A stretch of 64,000 bases of DNA from IDS-8 sp964491485 (lineage in GTDB: Bacteria > Pseudomonadota > Gammaproteobacteria > Steroidobacterales > Woeseiaceae), in the NCBI GenBank assembly GCA_964491485.1, contig CAZBGV010000002.1, forward strand, positions 27,407-91,406. Reading direction: 5' to 3'. The notes below the pieces were generated by a model. It did not search any database. It saw only the letters and a list, made by a program, of their open reading frames with translations, and was not told the origin of the DNA. The position numbers and the translations under genes are program-made. Of the stretch, positions 34,152 through 43,130 are shown piece after piece. Positions within the stretch are counted from its first letter, which is position 1; each line of letters opens with the position of its first letter.

Positions 34152-35825
34152 TCAATCGGTCGACGGCGTCAGATCCTCCACCTGTGCCTGCTGAACATAC
34201 TTGTCGACCGTGGCCTGGCTGAAAAAGCCATCTTTCTGCAACCGGGTCGCCGCCTCCCGGATACACTGCACATACCGTTCCCGGGTGAGGTGCTCCCCGG
34301 GGTTGAGCAGGCCGAGGCGTTGCCACGCCTGGCTCGACGTCTCGCGGAAGTCCCAAACCGCGTTCCGGTTCATGTCGACAAAGACGTTGGTCTCGTCCAG
34401 CGGCTCAACCCCTTCGCCGGTGAACGCCGCGAATGCAGTCGTGCCGGCGCCCATCTTCGGATACGGATAGAACACTCCGAGAGGACAGGCGACCTCCGGA
34501 TACTGGATTGCCGCGTTCTCGATCTGACCGTCGCCGTCTGCATCACCGATGGGGGCCCAGTTCGACCTCGACGGTGCCGGCTCCCCGGTGCCTTCCACCA
34601 GCGCATCGAGCATGTCGATGGCTCCGTCGATCACCAAGGAAACATCGAGCACGCGCATTTTGCCGTGACGATTGTCGGGCGGGAACTTCTCACCGCCGTT
34701 GTGACTCATCTGCTCGATTTCGTACATACGGAACTTGGAGCCGAGCCCCTTGTTCATCAGGATCTTCGCGTTATTGCGCTTGTTCGCAACGTAGGAATTG
34801 GAAACCCAGTCGGGCCGCTCCGGCGCACGAACCCATACCTTGTTGTACATCGTGTGGACGAGCTCTATCTGCGGCCTGAACGCCGACTTTTCCGCGTCAG
34901 TGGCGAACAGAACGTCCTTGCCGTTTTTCATGAGCACCGGCAGCCACAGACCGGTTGCCGAGTCGTCGAGCAGGAAGCCGTCGAATACGGGATTGCCCCG
35001 AGCATCCGCGTTCAGGCCGGGCGTGTAGTTCAGGCTGCGCCCGATACGCGCTCCCGCGGAATGACCGTACAGGTAGGTTCGGCCCGGCGCCTTCCCGAGC
35101 CGCTTGCGCAGAACGGCTTCGGCAACGGCGGCAAAGTCCTTGATGATGGATGACGTATCGTTGAAGGCGGCCCAGTCCACCACGGTATCGTCATCGAGCG
35201 TCGCAACCAGTTCACCAACGTCCTGTTCGCTGGTGCGGTTGGTGACGGCAAGTGCGTAGCCCTTCGACAGCATGACCCGGTGAATCTTGTCGAACGGCGC
35301 CATCGGATCGTCTTTGTCGTAATAGCGGTCCCATATCTTCAGGCTGCCGTTGCGGAATGACCGGCCCCTGCCGTGCGCCGTGACCCACAACTTGCCGTTC
35401 CAATCGGCTTTCGACTTCGGGTACATCAGCAGCACGGCCGTACCCCTCAGGCGCTCGTAGTGCACGACCGCGAGGCGGCGCTCGCCCGGGGTTCCAGCCT
35501 GCTTGAAGGTGAGGTCCGGCCCGTTGGTCACGTACTCGTGATACGGGCCTTCCATCTTGACGTATCCCTCCGCCGTGCCATTCAGCCCCAGATCGACACG
35601 GACGAAGGTACGGCCGGCGTACGCGACTTCCGCCTGCTGCATCAGGCAGGACTCCGGGCCGACTTCCTGGCCCGATACCGACCTGCGCTCCGGCAGGAAG
35701 TTGTCGCATGATGCGTACCGGTCGGCAGCGCCGGCATCGTTGCCGAAAGCCCAGAGCGCCGCGAAGGCCAGGCACAAGGCTCTGGCTTGCATTGTGTGCG
35801 ATCGCGGTAACCTGTTCATCTTCAT
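34152..35825 (-). CDS. exported alpha/beta hydrolase with Ca-binding-like loops
   Basis: A 557-residue exported protein. After a signal peptide (about 33 residues) comes an alpha/beta-hydrolase core with LWVTAHGRGRS, the nucleophile elbow YGHSAGAR and a His in QMSHNGGEKF. Near the C-terminus two Asp-rich loops occur, DADGDGQIEN and DMNRNAVWDFRE; the second has acidic or Asn residues at positions 1, 3, 5, 9 and 12, like an EF-hand loop. This matches the large hydrolase group annotated simply as alpha/beta hydrolase domain. ATG at 35825 follows AAGGAG. It lies between a TonB receptor and another exported hydrolase, consistent with periplasmic substrate processing. Confidence 0.83.
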   Translation of the reverse strand: MKMNRLPRSHTMQARALCLAFAALWAFGNDAGAADRYASCDNFLPERRSVSGQEVGPESCLMQQAEVAYAGRTFVRVDLGLNGTAEGYVKMEGPYHEYVTNGPDLTFKQAGTPGERRLAVVHYERLRGTAVLLMYPKSKADWNGKLWVTAHGRGRSFRNGSLKIWDRYYDKDDPMAPFDKIHRVMLSKGYALAVTNRTSEQDVGELVATLDDDTVVDWAAFNDTSSIIKDFAAVAEAVLRKRLGKAPGRTYLYGHSAGARIGRSLNYTPGLNADARGNPVFDGFLLDDSATGLWLPVLMKNGKDVLFATDAEKSAFRPQIELVHTMYNKVWVRAPERPDWVSNSYVANKRNNAKILMNKGLGSKFRMYEIEQMSHNGGEKFPPDNRHGKMRVLDVSLVIDGAIDMLDALVEGTGEPAPSRSNWAPIGDADGDGQIENAAIQYPEVACPLGVFYPYPKMGAGTTAFAAFTGEGVEPLDETNVFVDMNRNAVWDFRETSSQAWQRLGLLNPGEHLTRERYVQCIREAATRLQKDGFFSQATVDKYVQQAQVEDLTPSTD

Positions 35826-35846
35826 GTTCTGCTCCTTACCGCCGAT

Positions 35847-35875
35847 CCCGCGGCAGCACGCGGTGCTGCCGCGGG
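35847..35875. terminator. 13-bp perfect hairpin between TonB receptor and hydrolase genes
   Basis: Bases 35847-35859 and 35863-35875 are perfect inverted copies with a 3-base loop, in the 61-base space between the receptor stop (35887) and the hydrolase start (35825). It lacks a U-run. It may terminate or attenuate the receptor transcript, or protect its 3' end so that receptor and hydrolases are expressed at different levels. Confidence 0.65.
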
Positions 35876-35886
35876 TTGTCATCCTG

Positions 35887-38568
35887 CTAACGATAGTTGT
35901 AGCGGAAGGTCACGCCGTAGCTCGCGAAATCCGACGACGTCACGAGCACGCTTTGGAATCCTTCCGGAAGCAAGTCGTTTTCCGGGTGATACGTAGGCGA
36001 GGGTTCGAGAAGATTCCGGCCCCAGGCCGAGATGCTCCAGGTACCGTCCTGCGGCCCGAATCCGATCAGCAGGTTCAGGTCTCCGTGCGTCCCGAGGATA
36101 TCGGTTTCGTGGAACCCGACACCGGGATCGTCAGAGATGTAACCCTTGGCGTCGAAGTCCAGCTGGTAGCTGCCCAGCACGGGGATCGAGTAGTTAGCGC
36201 CCAATACGAATTTCCAGTCCGGGACGCCGTCCACGTCTTCACCCGTCTTGTCCTGCCGGCCGGTCTCGGGATCGCAGCCCGACTCCTCGAAGAACTTGCG
36301 TTCGGCGAAGGTACAGCCCGCGAAGGGGAAAAAGGTCCACTTGCCCTCCATGAGGGCGCCCCCGAGATTCACGGTCAGGCGCTCGTTCACGAGGACGGTG
36401 GTGCTGAATTCCGCGCCCCTTACCCGCTGTCCGCCGGCATTCGCATTGATGGACTCGTCCAGGATGAGTCCCGTCGGGATAGCGATCTGCAGGTCCTGAA
36501 ATTCCGTATTGAACAACGTCAGGTCATAGCGCGCCCGGCGGTCCCAGAGCTCTCCCTTGACCCCGACCTCGGCAGACCAGGCGGTTTCCTTCTCGAAACG
36601 GAAGTCCTCCACGGTTTTGTTGATCGTGTTCGTGCCGGTGTCGAACCCCCCGGCTTTGAACGATTCCGCGTAGCGGGCAAAGAACGAATGATTCGGCGTG
36701 AGGCGGTAACGCAGGGTCACCTGCGGATCGACACGCTCGAGACTGAAGTTCTCGTCATAGGGACCGTTCCGGAGCGACATGTCCAGGGCCGTCAGGCCAA
36801 TGGCGTGGGCGCGCGGACTCCGCCAGGACGAGGGGGTTTCACGCGATGCTTCCCACTCCAGCGCCCACAGGTTGCTGGTGTCCGCGCCTTGCAGAAGGAA
36901 CGTCGTATCGGCCGGATCCACTCTCACCGCATCCGGATGAATCGGGCAGGTGGCCGGGTCGAAATTGCCGCCGCCGATGTCATCGTCGGGAGTCGGAGCA
37001 CAGGGAACGACGTCGTAAACCCACTGGGCGCCCCATCCCTTGATGCCGCCCTGCTTGTCGAGATCCGTGTACCGCGCACCGAGGTCGATGGAGAACCTGT
37101 CGTCGAGGAAGTTGAAGGTCACCATCGCAAAGGCGCTCTTCCACTCCTGGTCCTCGTAGAGCTCGTTATAGCGCACCCCGCGGCGCACGTTGGCACGCGG
37201 ACCGTTGGAGAACATGTCGCTGTTCAACTTCTGCATGAAAACACCGGCCATCCATGCGACACGCCCGGTTTCCGGTGACGTGAAGCGCAGCTCGGTGCTC
37301 CACTGATTCAGATCCTCCTTTCGATTCTGTATGTTCATCAGGAACGGAGTGCGGGTGTTGTCGCGGACGTACTCGCGGTAGTAGTCGTTGTACCCCGTCT
37401 TGGAATTGACCTGGATACCGTTGTCGAACACGTAATTCAGGTCAAGGTAAGTCGTGTAGGTGTTGATTACCTCGAACCCTGCCACACCCCTTTCGTTCCC
37501 GACGAACTGTTTCGTCCAGTAGTCTGCGGCCTCCCGTACGTCCAGCGCGCCGGTGATCGAATTCGGTTCTGCAACGTTGAGCGGCGGCGCGAAGTAAGGG
37601 CCTCCGGCGCTGATGCCCTGACGACTGTCGTAGCAGTCGTCGCCCAGCGGATCATGCGGCACTTCCCAGCCTTCTCCCTTCGGGGGATCCGCCCAGACGC
37701 TGCGGACGTTGCCCTCGTCGGTCGGCCGGGTCGGGTCCTCGAGCAAGAAGATCATGCTCCCGGGCCTCAGGCAGATGACGGCGGCCTCGGGACCCTTGTC
37801 GATTTCCGAACCTTCGAACTTGAAGGTCGCGTCGAACTTGTCCGTGGGCTCCCACTGCAGCGTGATTCGCCCGCCTTTGTTCTTGTATCCCGGAAGCTTG
37901 GCACCGGTTACGACGTCTTTGAGGAACCCGGGGTCGTCTTCATAGATTCCCGCGAGACGTATCCCCAGGGTATCGGTAAGGGGGCCGCCAACGGCTGCTT
38001 CCCATTGGATGTTGGAGTGGTTGCCGGCTTCGACATCGACGTAGCCTTCCCACTCGGGCGTCGGCGCCCGGCTGACGATGCTGATGGCCCCGGCGATGGC
38101 GTTCATGCCGAAGTAGAGCGGCTGCGGCCCCTTGAGGATCTCGACGCGCTCCACGTCCATGAACCCGGACTTGACCTGCGAAGGCCGGCCGTAGTGGATG
38201 CCGTCCACGAAAATGGGCACCGACTGCTCCAGGGTCAGGGCGTTGCCGGTCGTCCCGAACCCACGGATTTTCCGCGACTGCCCCAGCGTATCGGCAGCGT
38301 CGACGGAAACGGAAGGTGTGAAGTCGGCCATCTCGTCCAGGTTGCGAAAGCCCTGACGCTGGATTTCGTCGCCGCTCATGACCCCGATGGAAACCGGCAC
38401 GTCCTGGAGAGACTGCGTGCGGCGCTGGGCAGTCACGACGATCTGTTCCAGCCCGGGGTCGAGGTCCTCGGCGGCCGCATCCTGGGCCAGCGACGTTGCG
38501 GGCGCCGCGAGGGCGGCACCTACGGCCATTCCGATCGCGTAGCGAGCGCGCAGATTCGCTGATTTCAC
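35887..38568 (-). CDS. TonB-dependent receptor, catabolic type
   Basis: An 893-residue outer-membrane receptor. Signal peptide of about 28 residues, TonB-box-like EQIVVTAQRR, a plug with IRGFGTTGNALTLEQ, VPIFVDGIHYGR and EILKGPQPLYFGMNAIAGA, then a long barrel ending in ASYGVTFRYNYR with the terminal aromatic pattern for outer-membrane insertion. This IVVTAQRR type is common in bacteria that take up organic substrates such as steroids, aromatics or glycans. It heads a run with two exported hydrolases. Start is GTG at 38568 with AAGGGGGAT upstream. A paralogue lies at 59084-61867. Confidence 0.93.
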   Translation of the reverse strand: MKSANLRARYAIGMAVGAALAAPATSLAQDAAAEDLDPGLEQIVVTAQRRTQSLQDVPVSIGVMSGDEIQRQGFRNLDEMADFTPSVSVDAADTLGQSRKIRGFGTTGNALTLEQSVPIFVDGIHYGRPSQVKSGFMDVERVEILKGPQPLYFGMNAIAGAISIVSRAPTPEWEGYVDVEAGNHSNIQWEAAVGGPLTDTLGIRLAGIYEDDPGFLKDVVTGAKLPGYKNKGGRITLQWEPTDKFDATFKFEGSEIDKGPEAAVICLRPGSMIFLLEDPTRPTDEGNVRSVWADPPKGEGWEVPHDPLGDDCYDSRQGISAGGPYFAPPLNVAEPNSITGALDVREAADYWTKQFVGNERGVAGFEVINTYTTYLDLNYVFDNGIQVNSKTGYNDYYREYVRDNTRTPFLMNIQNRKEDLNQWSTELRFTSPETGRVAWMAGVFMQKLNSDMFSNGPRANVRRGVRYNELYEDQEWKSAFAMVTFNFLDDRFSIDLGARYTDLDKQGGIKGWGAQWVYDVVPCAPTPDDDIGGGNFDPATCPIHPDAVRVDPADTTFLLQGADTSNLWALEWEASRETPSSWRSPRAHAIGLTALDMSLRNGPYDENFSLERVDPQVTLRYRLTPNHSFFARYAESFKAGGFDTGTNTINKTVEDFRFEKETAWSAEVGVKGELWDRRARYDLTLFNTEFQDLQIAIPTGLILDESINANAGGQRVRGAEFSTTVLVNERLTVNLGGALMEGKWTFFPFAGCTFAERKFFEESGCDPETGRQDKTGEDVDGVPDWKFVLGANYSIPVLGSYQLDFDAKGYISDDPGVGFHETDILGTHGDLNLLIGFGPQDGTWSISAWGRNLLEPSPTYHPENDLLPEGFQSVLVTSSDFASYGVTFRYNYR

Positions 38569-38789
38569 AGATATCCCCCTTCTCTAAAATCGCGACAGAC
38601 ACGTGCTGCGTCCGTGCACGGCAGCACTGCCCGAACCTAGCGAAACCGCCGGGCCTTTGCATTCGTTTCGCCGGTAATCACTGCCTGACGGAGCTGATAC
38701 GCGCAAAAAAGCGCTATATGCCGATCGTGACGTTGCAGTGCAGCGTCGCTCCACAAGCCGAAAGTCGTTTCGAGCGAAATTACACGGCC
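38569..38789. promoter_or_regulatory. upstream region of the TonB receptor gene
   Basis: This 221-base stretch precedes the receptor start. AAGGGGGAT (38573-38581) is the ribosome site. Bases 38603-38609 and 38621-38627 form a 7-bp inverted repeat (GTGCTGC / GCAGCAC, 11-base loop) that could be a leader hairpin or operator. No gene is supported. Confidence 0.4.
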
Positions 38790-39704
38790 CTACTCCAGGA
38801 TGACCAGCACGGTTCCGACGGCGCCGAGGATCGCCGCCGCGACGACGTCGCGGCTCAGCTTCTCCTTGCTTCGGAAGACGACGACCGACAGAAACATCGT
38901 CACGAACACCTCCATGGACGTGATGAGGGCGATTTTCGAAATGCTGCTGTGATTGAGGGCAACGAAATAGGAGAGTTGCCCGAGCGAGCTCAGGACCCCC
39001 GCCAGCAGCAGCCACGGGTTCCATGTCGTAAACGTCTGCCGGATGTCCTCGCGATAGCTGCTCGCGACCTGCGACGCCGCGACGAACGCCACGATCCCGG
39101 TCAAAGCGCCCAGCATGGTTCCCAGCGCGGCATCGGGCAGGATCAGCAGCCCCTGTTTGCGCGCCACGTAACCGGATGCGTATGCAAACGCGGAGACCGG
39201 GCCGTACAGGTAGCCCAGATTTTTCAGGCGCTCCAGCGCACCCGGCCCGGCCGTTCTCCCCTCGGGCGACCGGCCCGAGCGAAGCGTCTGCCGGACGAGA
39301 ACGTAGAAGCTCGCGCAGATGAGCGCCATTCCGGTCAGCAATTCCGGGTTCAGGGTCTCGCCGAGAAGAAGCACGCCCAGGAGTACGGAAAAGAACGGAT
39401 TCAGGCGTTTGATCGCCGACGCCTTCACCGCCCCGAGATGCTGAATCGAGGCGTACAGGAACACCCTGCCGAAGAAGATCGTGAGGAGGCCGGCGAGCGC
39501 GAACCAGGCCAGGGCCGTGGCGGAGATTGGGGACCAGCCGCTCGAGAGGCCCATGAGTCCCCAGATCGCGAATGACAGCAAGAAGGTAATTACAATCGAT
39601 ACGAATGCGCCGGCGCTGCGCGTCCGTCCGTCGAACCCGCGGATGACGGCGATGTTCGACGTCGCGAACAGCGTCATGGACAGAACGGCGAATGCTGCCC
39701 CCAT
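38790..39704 (-). CDS. EamA/DMT-family transporter
   Basis: A 304-residue integral membrane protein with ten predicted helices arranged as two five-helix EamA repeats, typical of drug/metabolite transporters. These export or import small metabolites across the inner membrane. The first half ends near residue 135 and a charged loop (RSGRSPEGR) links the repeats. It sits 112 bases downstream of the Tat-exported ThDP enzyme gene on the same strand and may move the product of the periplasmic pathway. Direction and substrate are unknown. Confidence 0.88.
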   Translation of the reverse strand: MGAAFAVLSMTLFATSNIAVIRGFDGRTRSAGAFVSIVITFLLSFAIWGLMGLSSGWSPISATALAWFALAGLLTIFFGRVFLYASIQHLGAVKASAIKRLNPFFSVLLGVLLLGETLNPELLTGMALICASFYVLVRQTLRSGRSPEGRTAGPGALERLKNLGYLYGPVSAFAYASGYVARKQGLLILPDAALGTMLGALTGIVAFVAASQVASSYREDIRQTFTTWNPWLLLAGVLSSLGQLSYFVALNHSSISKIALITSMEVFVTMFLSVVVFRSKEKLSRDVVAAAILGAVGTVLVILE

Positions 39705-39816
39705 CGACGCTTATCGGCGCAGCCGACCCGTGGAACGGCCGGTCAGGCCGCCGGGCGGCGCAGCGCGGTGGGCAGATGGACCCCGTCGATCGGCATGCTG
39801 CGTGGTGACGTGGAAA

Positions 39817-41715
39817 TCACACCTTACGCGTGCGCCGGGCGGCGACGGAAAAGTCCGGATACCACGACAGCTCCGCACCCGCACCGAGCCTGCGCGTGCG
39901 CACGTCGAGCATGAACGGACGGCCTTCCCGCAGGGTCCGCAATCCGCGCTCGATCGCCGGCTGCAGTTCCTCGCTGTGGGATACGACCGCGCCGGGGATG
40001 TTGTAGGCCGCGGCAAGCTTCGTGAAATCGACGTCCGGGTCGCCGAGGTAGGAGATGTAGTCGCGATTCGCCTGCCCCGCGCGGCCGCGGCGATTCAATA
40101 CCTGCCAGCGCGTCTCCTCGTAGCTGCGATTGTTGTTGATTACCGTCATCACGGGGATGTCGTAACGGGACATCGTCCACAGGGAGTCCGTCTGTCCGAA
40201 AAGGAACCCGCCGTCGCCCTGCAGTGAGACGACCTGCCGGTCCGGCAGGGCGAGCTTCACGCCTGCCGAGGCGCCGACGCCCCAACCCAGCGCGCGGCCT
40301 TCCGTGCGGCCGATCTTCAGCATGCCGTCGTCCGCGAAAGAGAAGTAGTTCAGCGTCTTGTATTCCGTGCCGAGCTCCTCGACGACGACGGCATCCTTCT
40401 CCAGCTGCCGGTTCAGCTCGTACATCAGGCGCGGCCACGGCACGGGAGCACCGCGGCTGTTCCGGCCGGCTTCCAGGCGCGCCGCACGCACGGATGCCAT
40501 GTGCGCGGTGCACTTCGCCCGCCGTTCGGCCGTGCGCTTCTCGAGCTGCCGGGGCGTCGCCATGCTCCTGATCGACTCGATGAGGCCGCGCGCGATCCGG
40601 TCCAGGTGACCGACGAGCGCACTGGCGAGCGGCGTATCGCGGCCGATTGCCGTGGCATCGACGCTGGCGTGGATGATCGGCACGTTCTGCAGGAAACCGG
40701 CGCCCCTCAGCGGGAACCGCGCCCCGAAGTTCAGCAGGCAGTCGATCGGAACGGGATAAACCTGCTGGTAGCTGCGAACGGCATGCAGCTCGCCGAGATA
40801 GAGCGGGTGGAAATTCGGGAAATCGGCGTAGAAGCTGCGGTGCTGCACGACCGGTATCGCGAGCAGCTCCGCGAGCTCGACGAGCGCGGGCCTGGCTTTG
40901 GTCTGGCTGACCTCCGGACCGACATAGAGAAGCGGAGACGATGATTCGAGCAGGAACTTCGCCGCGCGCTCGATCTCCTGTGCGTCGGGCATGAGCTCCA
41001 TCGGGATATCCAGCGCCTGGCGCGAGAAGATCGTCGCCGTGAGCCCGGACCGGTACAGCAGGTCGCGCGGTGTACGGATATACGTCGGGCCGCCCGGAAG
41101 CACGTTCGCCACCTTGTAGGCCTTGCGTACCCATTCGGCGATCCGCTCCGGCTGATGGGTCGTCCACCGCCACTTCGTGTAGAGCCTGGATGCCTCGATC
41201 CAGGCATCCACGTCCTCGTGGCTGTCCGTGCCCATGCGATCCGAATCCGCATGATCGCTGAGCAGCACGAGCGGCGTGCGATCCTTCATCGCGTTGTACA
41301 TGTTGGAAGTCGAATGCGGCAGGCCGACACGGCTGAACATCGCAAACCCGGTCTTCCCGGACGCCTTCGCATATCCATCCGCGATCGAGACGACCTGGCC
41401 TTCCTGGGTTGCCTGCACCAGCTGAAGACCCGGGTGATCCACGAGGGAGTCACAGACGGGGCCTACTCCCGAACCGTTGGCGACGAACAGGTACTCGGCA
41501 CCGGCCTCGATGATCTGTTCGACCAGCAGATCCGCGCAGGTACCCGTCACCTTGCGCGTGTAGCCTTCCGGCATCGGCGAGCCGGGGACGAACGGCTCGA
41601 CCGCCGCCAGGGCCGACCGCGCGGCCGCGGGACTGAAGCTCGCGGCCGCCATTCCGGCGAGAAAGCCGCGCCGTGAGATCCTTCCGCTGACGAGTTCGTT
41701 TACGAGTCTGCGCAT
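39817..41715 (-). CDS. Tat-exported thiamine-diphosphate-dependent enzyme
   Basis: A 632-residue protein of the acetolactate synthase / benzoylformate decarboxylase superfamily. The three domains are visible: PYR domain (about 57-225) with the catalytic Glu105 in TQEGQ, a central domain (about 240-375), and a PP domain (about 430-610) with the ThDP-Mg motif GDG (500-502) ending in NNN (527-529). The N-terminus carries a twin-arginine signal, SRRGFLAG at 14-21, followed by a hydrophobic segment and an AxA site. ThDP enzymes are normally cytoplasmic, so folding with cofactor before Tat export is implied. A monohaem cytochrome c gene lies 72 bases upstream in the same run, suggesting an oxidative decarboxylation. 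The substrate is unknown. Confidence 0.88.
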   Translation of the reverse strand: MRRLVNELVSGRISRRGFLAGMAAASFSPAAARSALAAVEPFVPGSPMPEGYTRKVTGTCADLLVEQIIEAGAEYLFVANGSGVGPVCDSLVDHPGLQLVQATQEGQVVSIADGYAKASGKTGFAMFSRVGLPHSTSNMYNAMKDRTPLVLLSDHADSDRMGTDSHEDVDAWIEASRLYTKWRWTTHQPERIAEWVRKAYKVANVLPGGPTYIRTPRDLLYRSGLTATIFSRQALDIPMELMPDAQEIERAAKFLLESSSPLLYVGPEVSQTKARPALVELAELLAIPVVQHRSFYADFPNFHPLYLGELHAVRSYQQVYPVPIDCLLNFGARFPLRGAGFLQNVPIIHASVDATAIGRDTPLASALVGHLDRIARGLIESIRSMATPRQLEKRTAERRAKCTAHMASVRAARLEAGRNSRGAPVPWPRLMYELNRQLEKDAVVVEELGTEYKTLNYFSFADDGMLKIGRTEGRALGWGVGASAGVKLALPDRQVVSLQGDGGFLFGQTDSLWTMSRYDIPVMTVINNNRSYEETRWQVLNRRGRAGQANRDYISYLGDPDVDFTKLAAAYNIPGAVVSHSEELQPAIERGLRTLREGRPFMLDVRTRRLGAGAELSWYPDFSVAARRTRKV

Positions 41716-41787
41716 TGCCTGTTTTCCTGTATCGATCGGCCGCCTCCCAGGAGCTTGCGCGCGGCCTGCAACCGCGCCGGAGACGTG

Positions 41788-42078
41788 TCAATCGTCGACC
41801 GCGAAGTTCTCCACCAGGTACTTCTCCAGCGTTCCTATGTCCTCCTGGTGCACCGGGGCGCCTCTGCCGATCATGTCGTATAGTATGAATTGCCAATCGT
41901 CGGCGGTTGCGTCCGCTTCGAGGATGCGGTTCGGGGCGTGGCATTGCGTGCAGACCTGCAGCAGCAGGTCGCGTCCCGGCCCCTCCGGGAACGGCGCCTG
42001 CCCGACCGCCGCCGGGGCGCCCATGATGGCCGCAAGCGGCAATACCGCCAGCACCTTCCTTTCGATACCGATTCTCAT
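41788..42078 (-). CDS. small periplasmic cytochrome c, monohaem
   Basis: A 96-residue protein with a Sec signal peptide (residues 1-26) and one haem c site, CTQCH at 43-47. Met69 (LYDMIGRG) is a plausible sixth ligand. The fold and the sequence after the haem, ADDWQFILYDM and LEKYLVENF, resemble the small cytochrome partners of periplasmic dehydrogenases. It lies between a parvulin gene and the Tat-exported ThDP enzyme gene, all on the same strand with short gaps, so it could accept electrons from that enzyme. The ATG at 42078 gives a normal signal peptide; the longer reading does not. Confidence 0.88.
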   Translation of the reverse strand: MRIGIERKVLAVLPLAAIMGAPAAVGQAPFPEGPGRDLLLQVCTQCHAPNRILEADATADDWQFILYDMIGRGAPVHQEDIGTLEKYLVENFAVDD

Positions 42079-42122
42079 GCGTCGTCTTCCCCAGGCGCCA
42101 AAGCAAGGCGCTCGTCGTCTGC

Positions 42123-43085
42123 TCACCTTTGCGCGAGGTTTTCCGGAAAGGTTTTCACACCGCTCCGGGTAACCAGGAGCGCGATCGTTTCCGGCAGTTG
42201 CTCGCGTGCCAGCTCGTCCTCGATCTCGTCGTAGGCTTCGTTCAGTGTCGGCACCCTGCGGGGCTTGCGCTCGTACACCTGCAGCACGTGATAGCCGAGC
42301 GTGGATGCAACCGGCCCGACTATTGCATTTTCTTCCGCCGAAAACGCAGCCTGCTCGAAAGCCGTGCGGGCACTCGCGCTCCTTGCAAAGCATCCGAGAT
42401 TGCCGCCCGATTTCGCCGAATCGGCGTCCGTGCTGTGCAGGGCGGCGACCCGGGCGAAGTCCGCGCCACCGAGCAGCGCATCACGCACTTCTTGCGCCGC
42501 TTCCGGCGTCCGCAACTGGACGTGACGTATACATACCTGCTCCGGACTCGCAAGCTGCTCTTGCATGTCGTGATGGAAGGTGATGACGTCGCCCGGAGGC
42601 ACTTCGATTTCGTCCAGCAACAGGCTGGTCAAGGCTGCTACCGTTTGTTCGTCCCGCACGATCTGCTGCAGCAGGCCCGCACCATCGGCAATCCTCGCTT
42701 CGGCGAGCTCCTCCAGGAACCCGTCGCCGCCGTCCGGCGGAATCTTCGCGATGGCGGCTTGCACCTCCGCGGCCGGAATTTCGACCTTGCGCCGCGCCGC
42801 TTCCCGCAACAGCACCAGCTCGGTCGCACGCTTCCGCAGATATTGCGCACGCAGCCGCTCGATCACGGCCGGCTCCTGTGCCGCAAACGGCACGCCCTGC
42901 CGCCGGGCGAGAAGGCGCGCTGCCACGCGGAATCGCGCATCCAGCTCGTCGAGGCTGACGATCGTGTCACCGAGCTCGATGACGGCGGGATTCCGGGCGC
43001 GGGACGCTTCGGCCGCGCAGGTCGCATGGAACGCCGCCAGTCCCGCAACCGCGGTAAGGACCGCGATGCCCGGGCGTGCCGTCAT
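42123..43085 (-). CDS. parvulin-type peptidyl-prolyl isomerase, exported
   Basis: A 320-residue periplasmic folding factor of the SurA/PrsA type: signal peptide of about 25 residues, an N-terminal SurA-like helical domain (about 60-170), and one parvulin domain (about 175-275) with VCIRHVQLRT, GGADFARVAALHS, SGGNLGCFAR and GYHVLQVYERKP. Such enzymes assist folding of exported proteins. Genomic position between an exported amidohydrolase and cytochrome c suggests a dedicated role for this gene set. I prefer ATG at 43085 over the start at 43127. Confidence 0.88.
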   Translation of the reverse strand: MTARPGIAVLTAVAGLAAFHATCAAEASRARNPAVIELGDTIVSLDELDARFRVAARLLARRQGVPFAAQEPAVIERLRAQYLRKRATELVLLREAARRKVEIPAAEVQAAIAKIPPDGGDGFLEELAEARIADGAGLLQQIVRDEQTVAALTSLLLDEIEVPPGDVITFHHDMQEQLASPEQVCIRHVQLRTPEAAQEVRDALLGGADFARVAALHSTDADSAKSGGNLGCFARSASARTAFEQAAFSAEENAIVGPVASTLGYHVLQVYERKPRRVPTLNEAYDEIEDELAREQLPETIALLVTRSGVKTFPENLAQR

Positions 43086-43130
43086 CCGCTGCCCTGCAGT
43101 GCCCTGGCACGAGCGGTCCGTCCGCATCGC

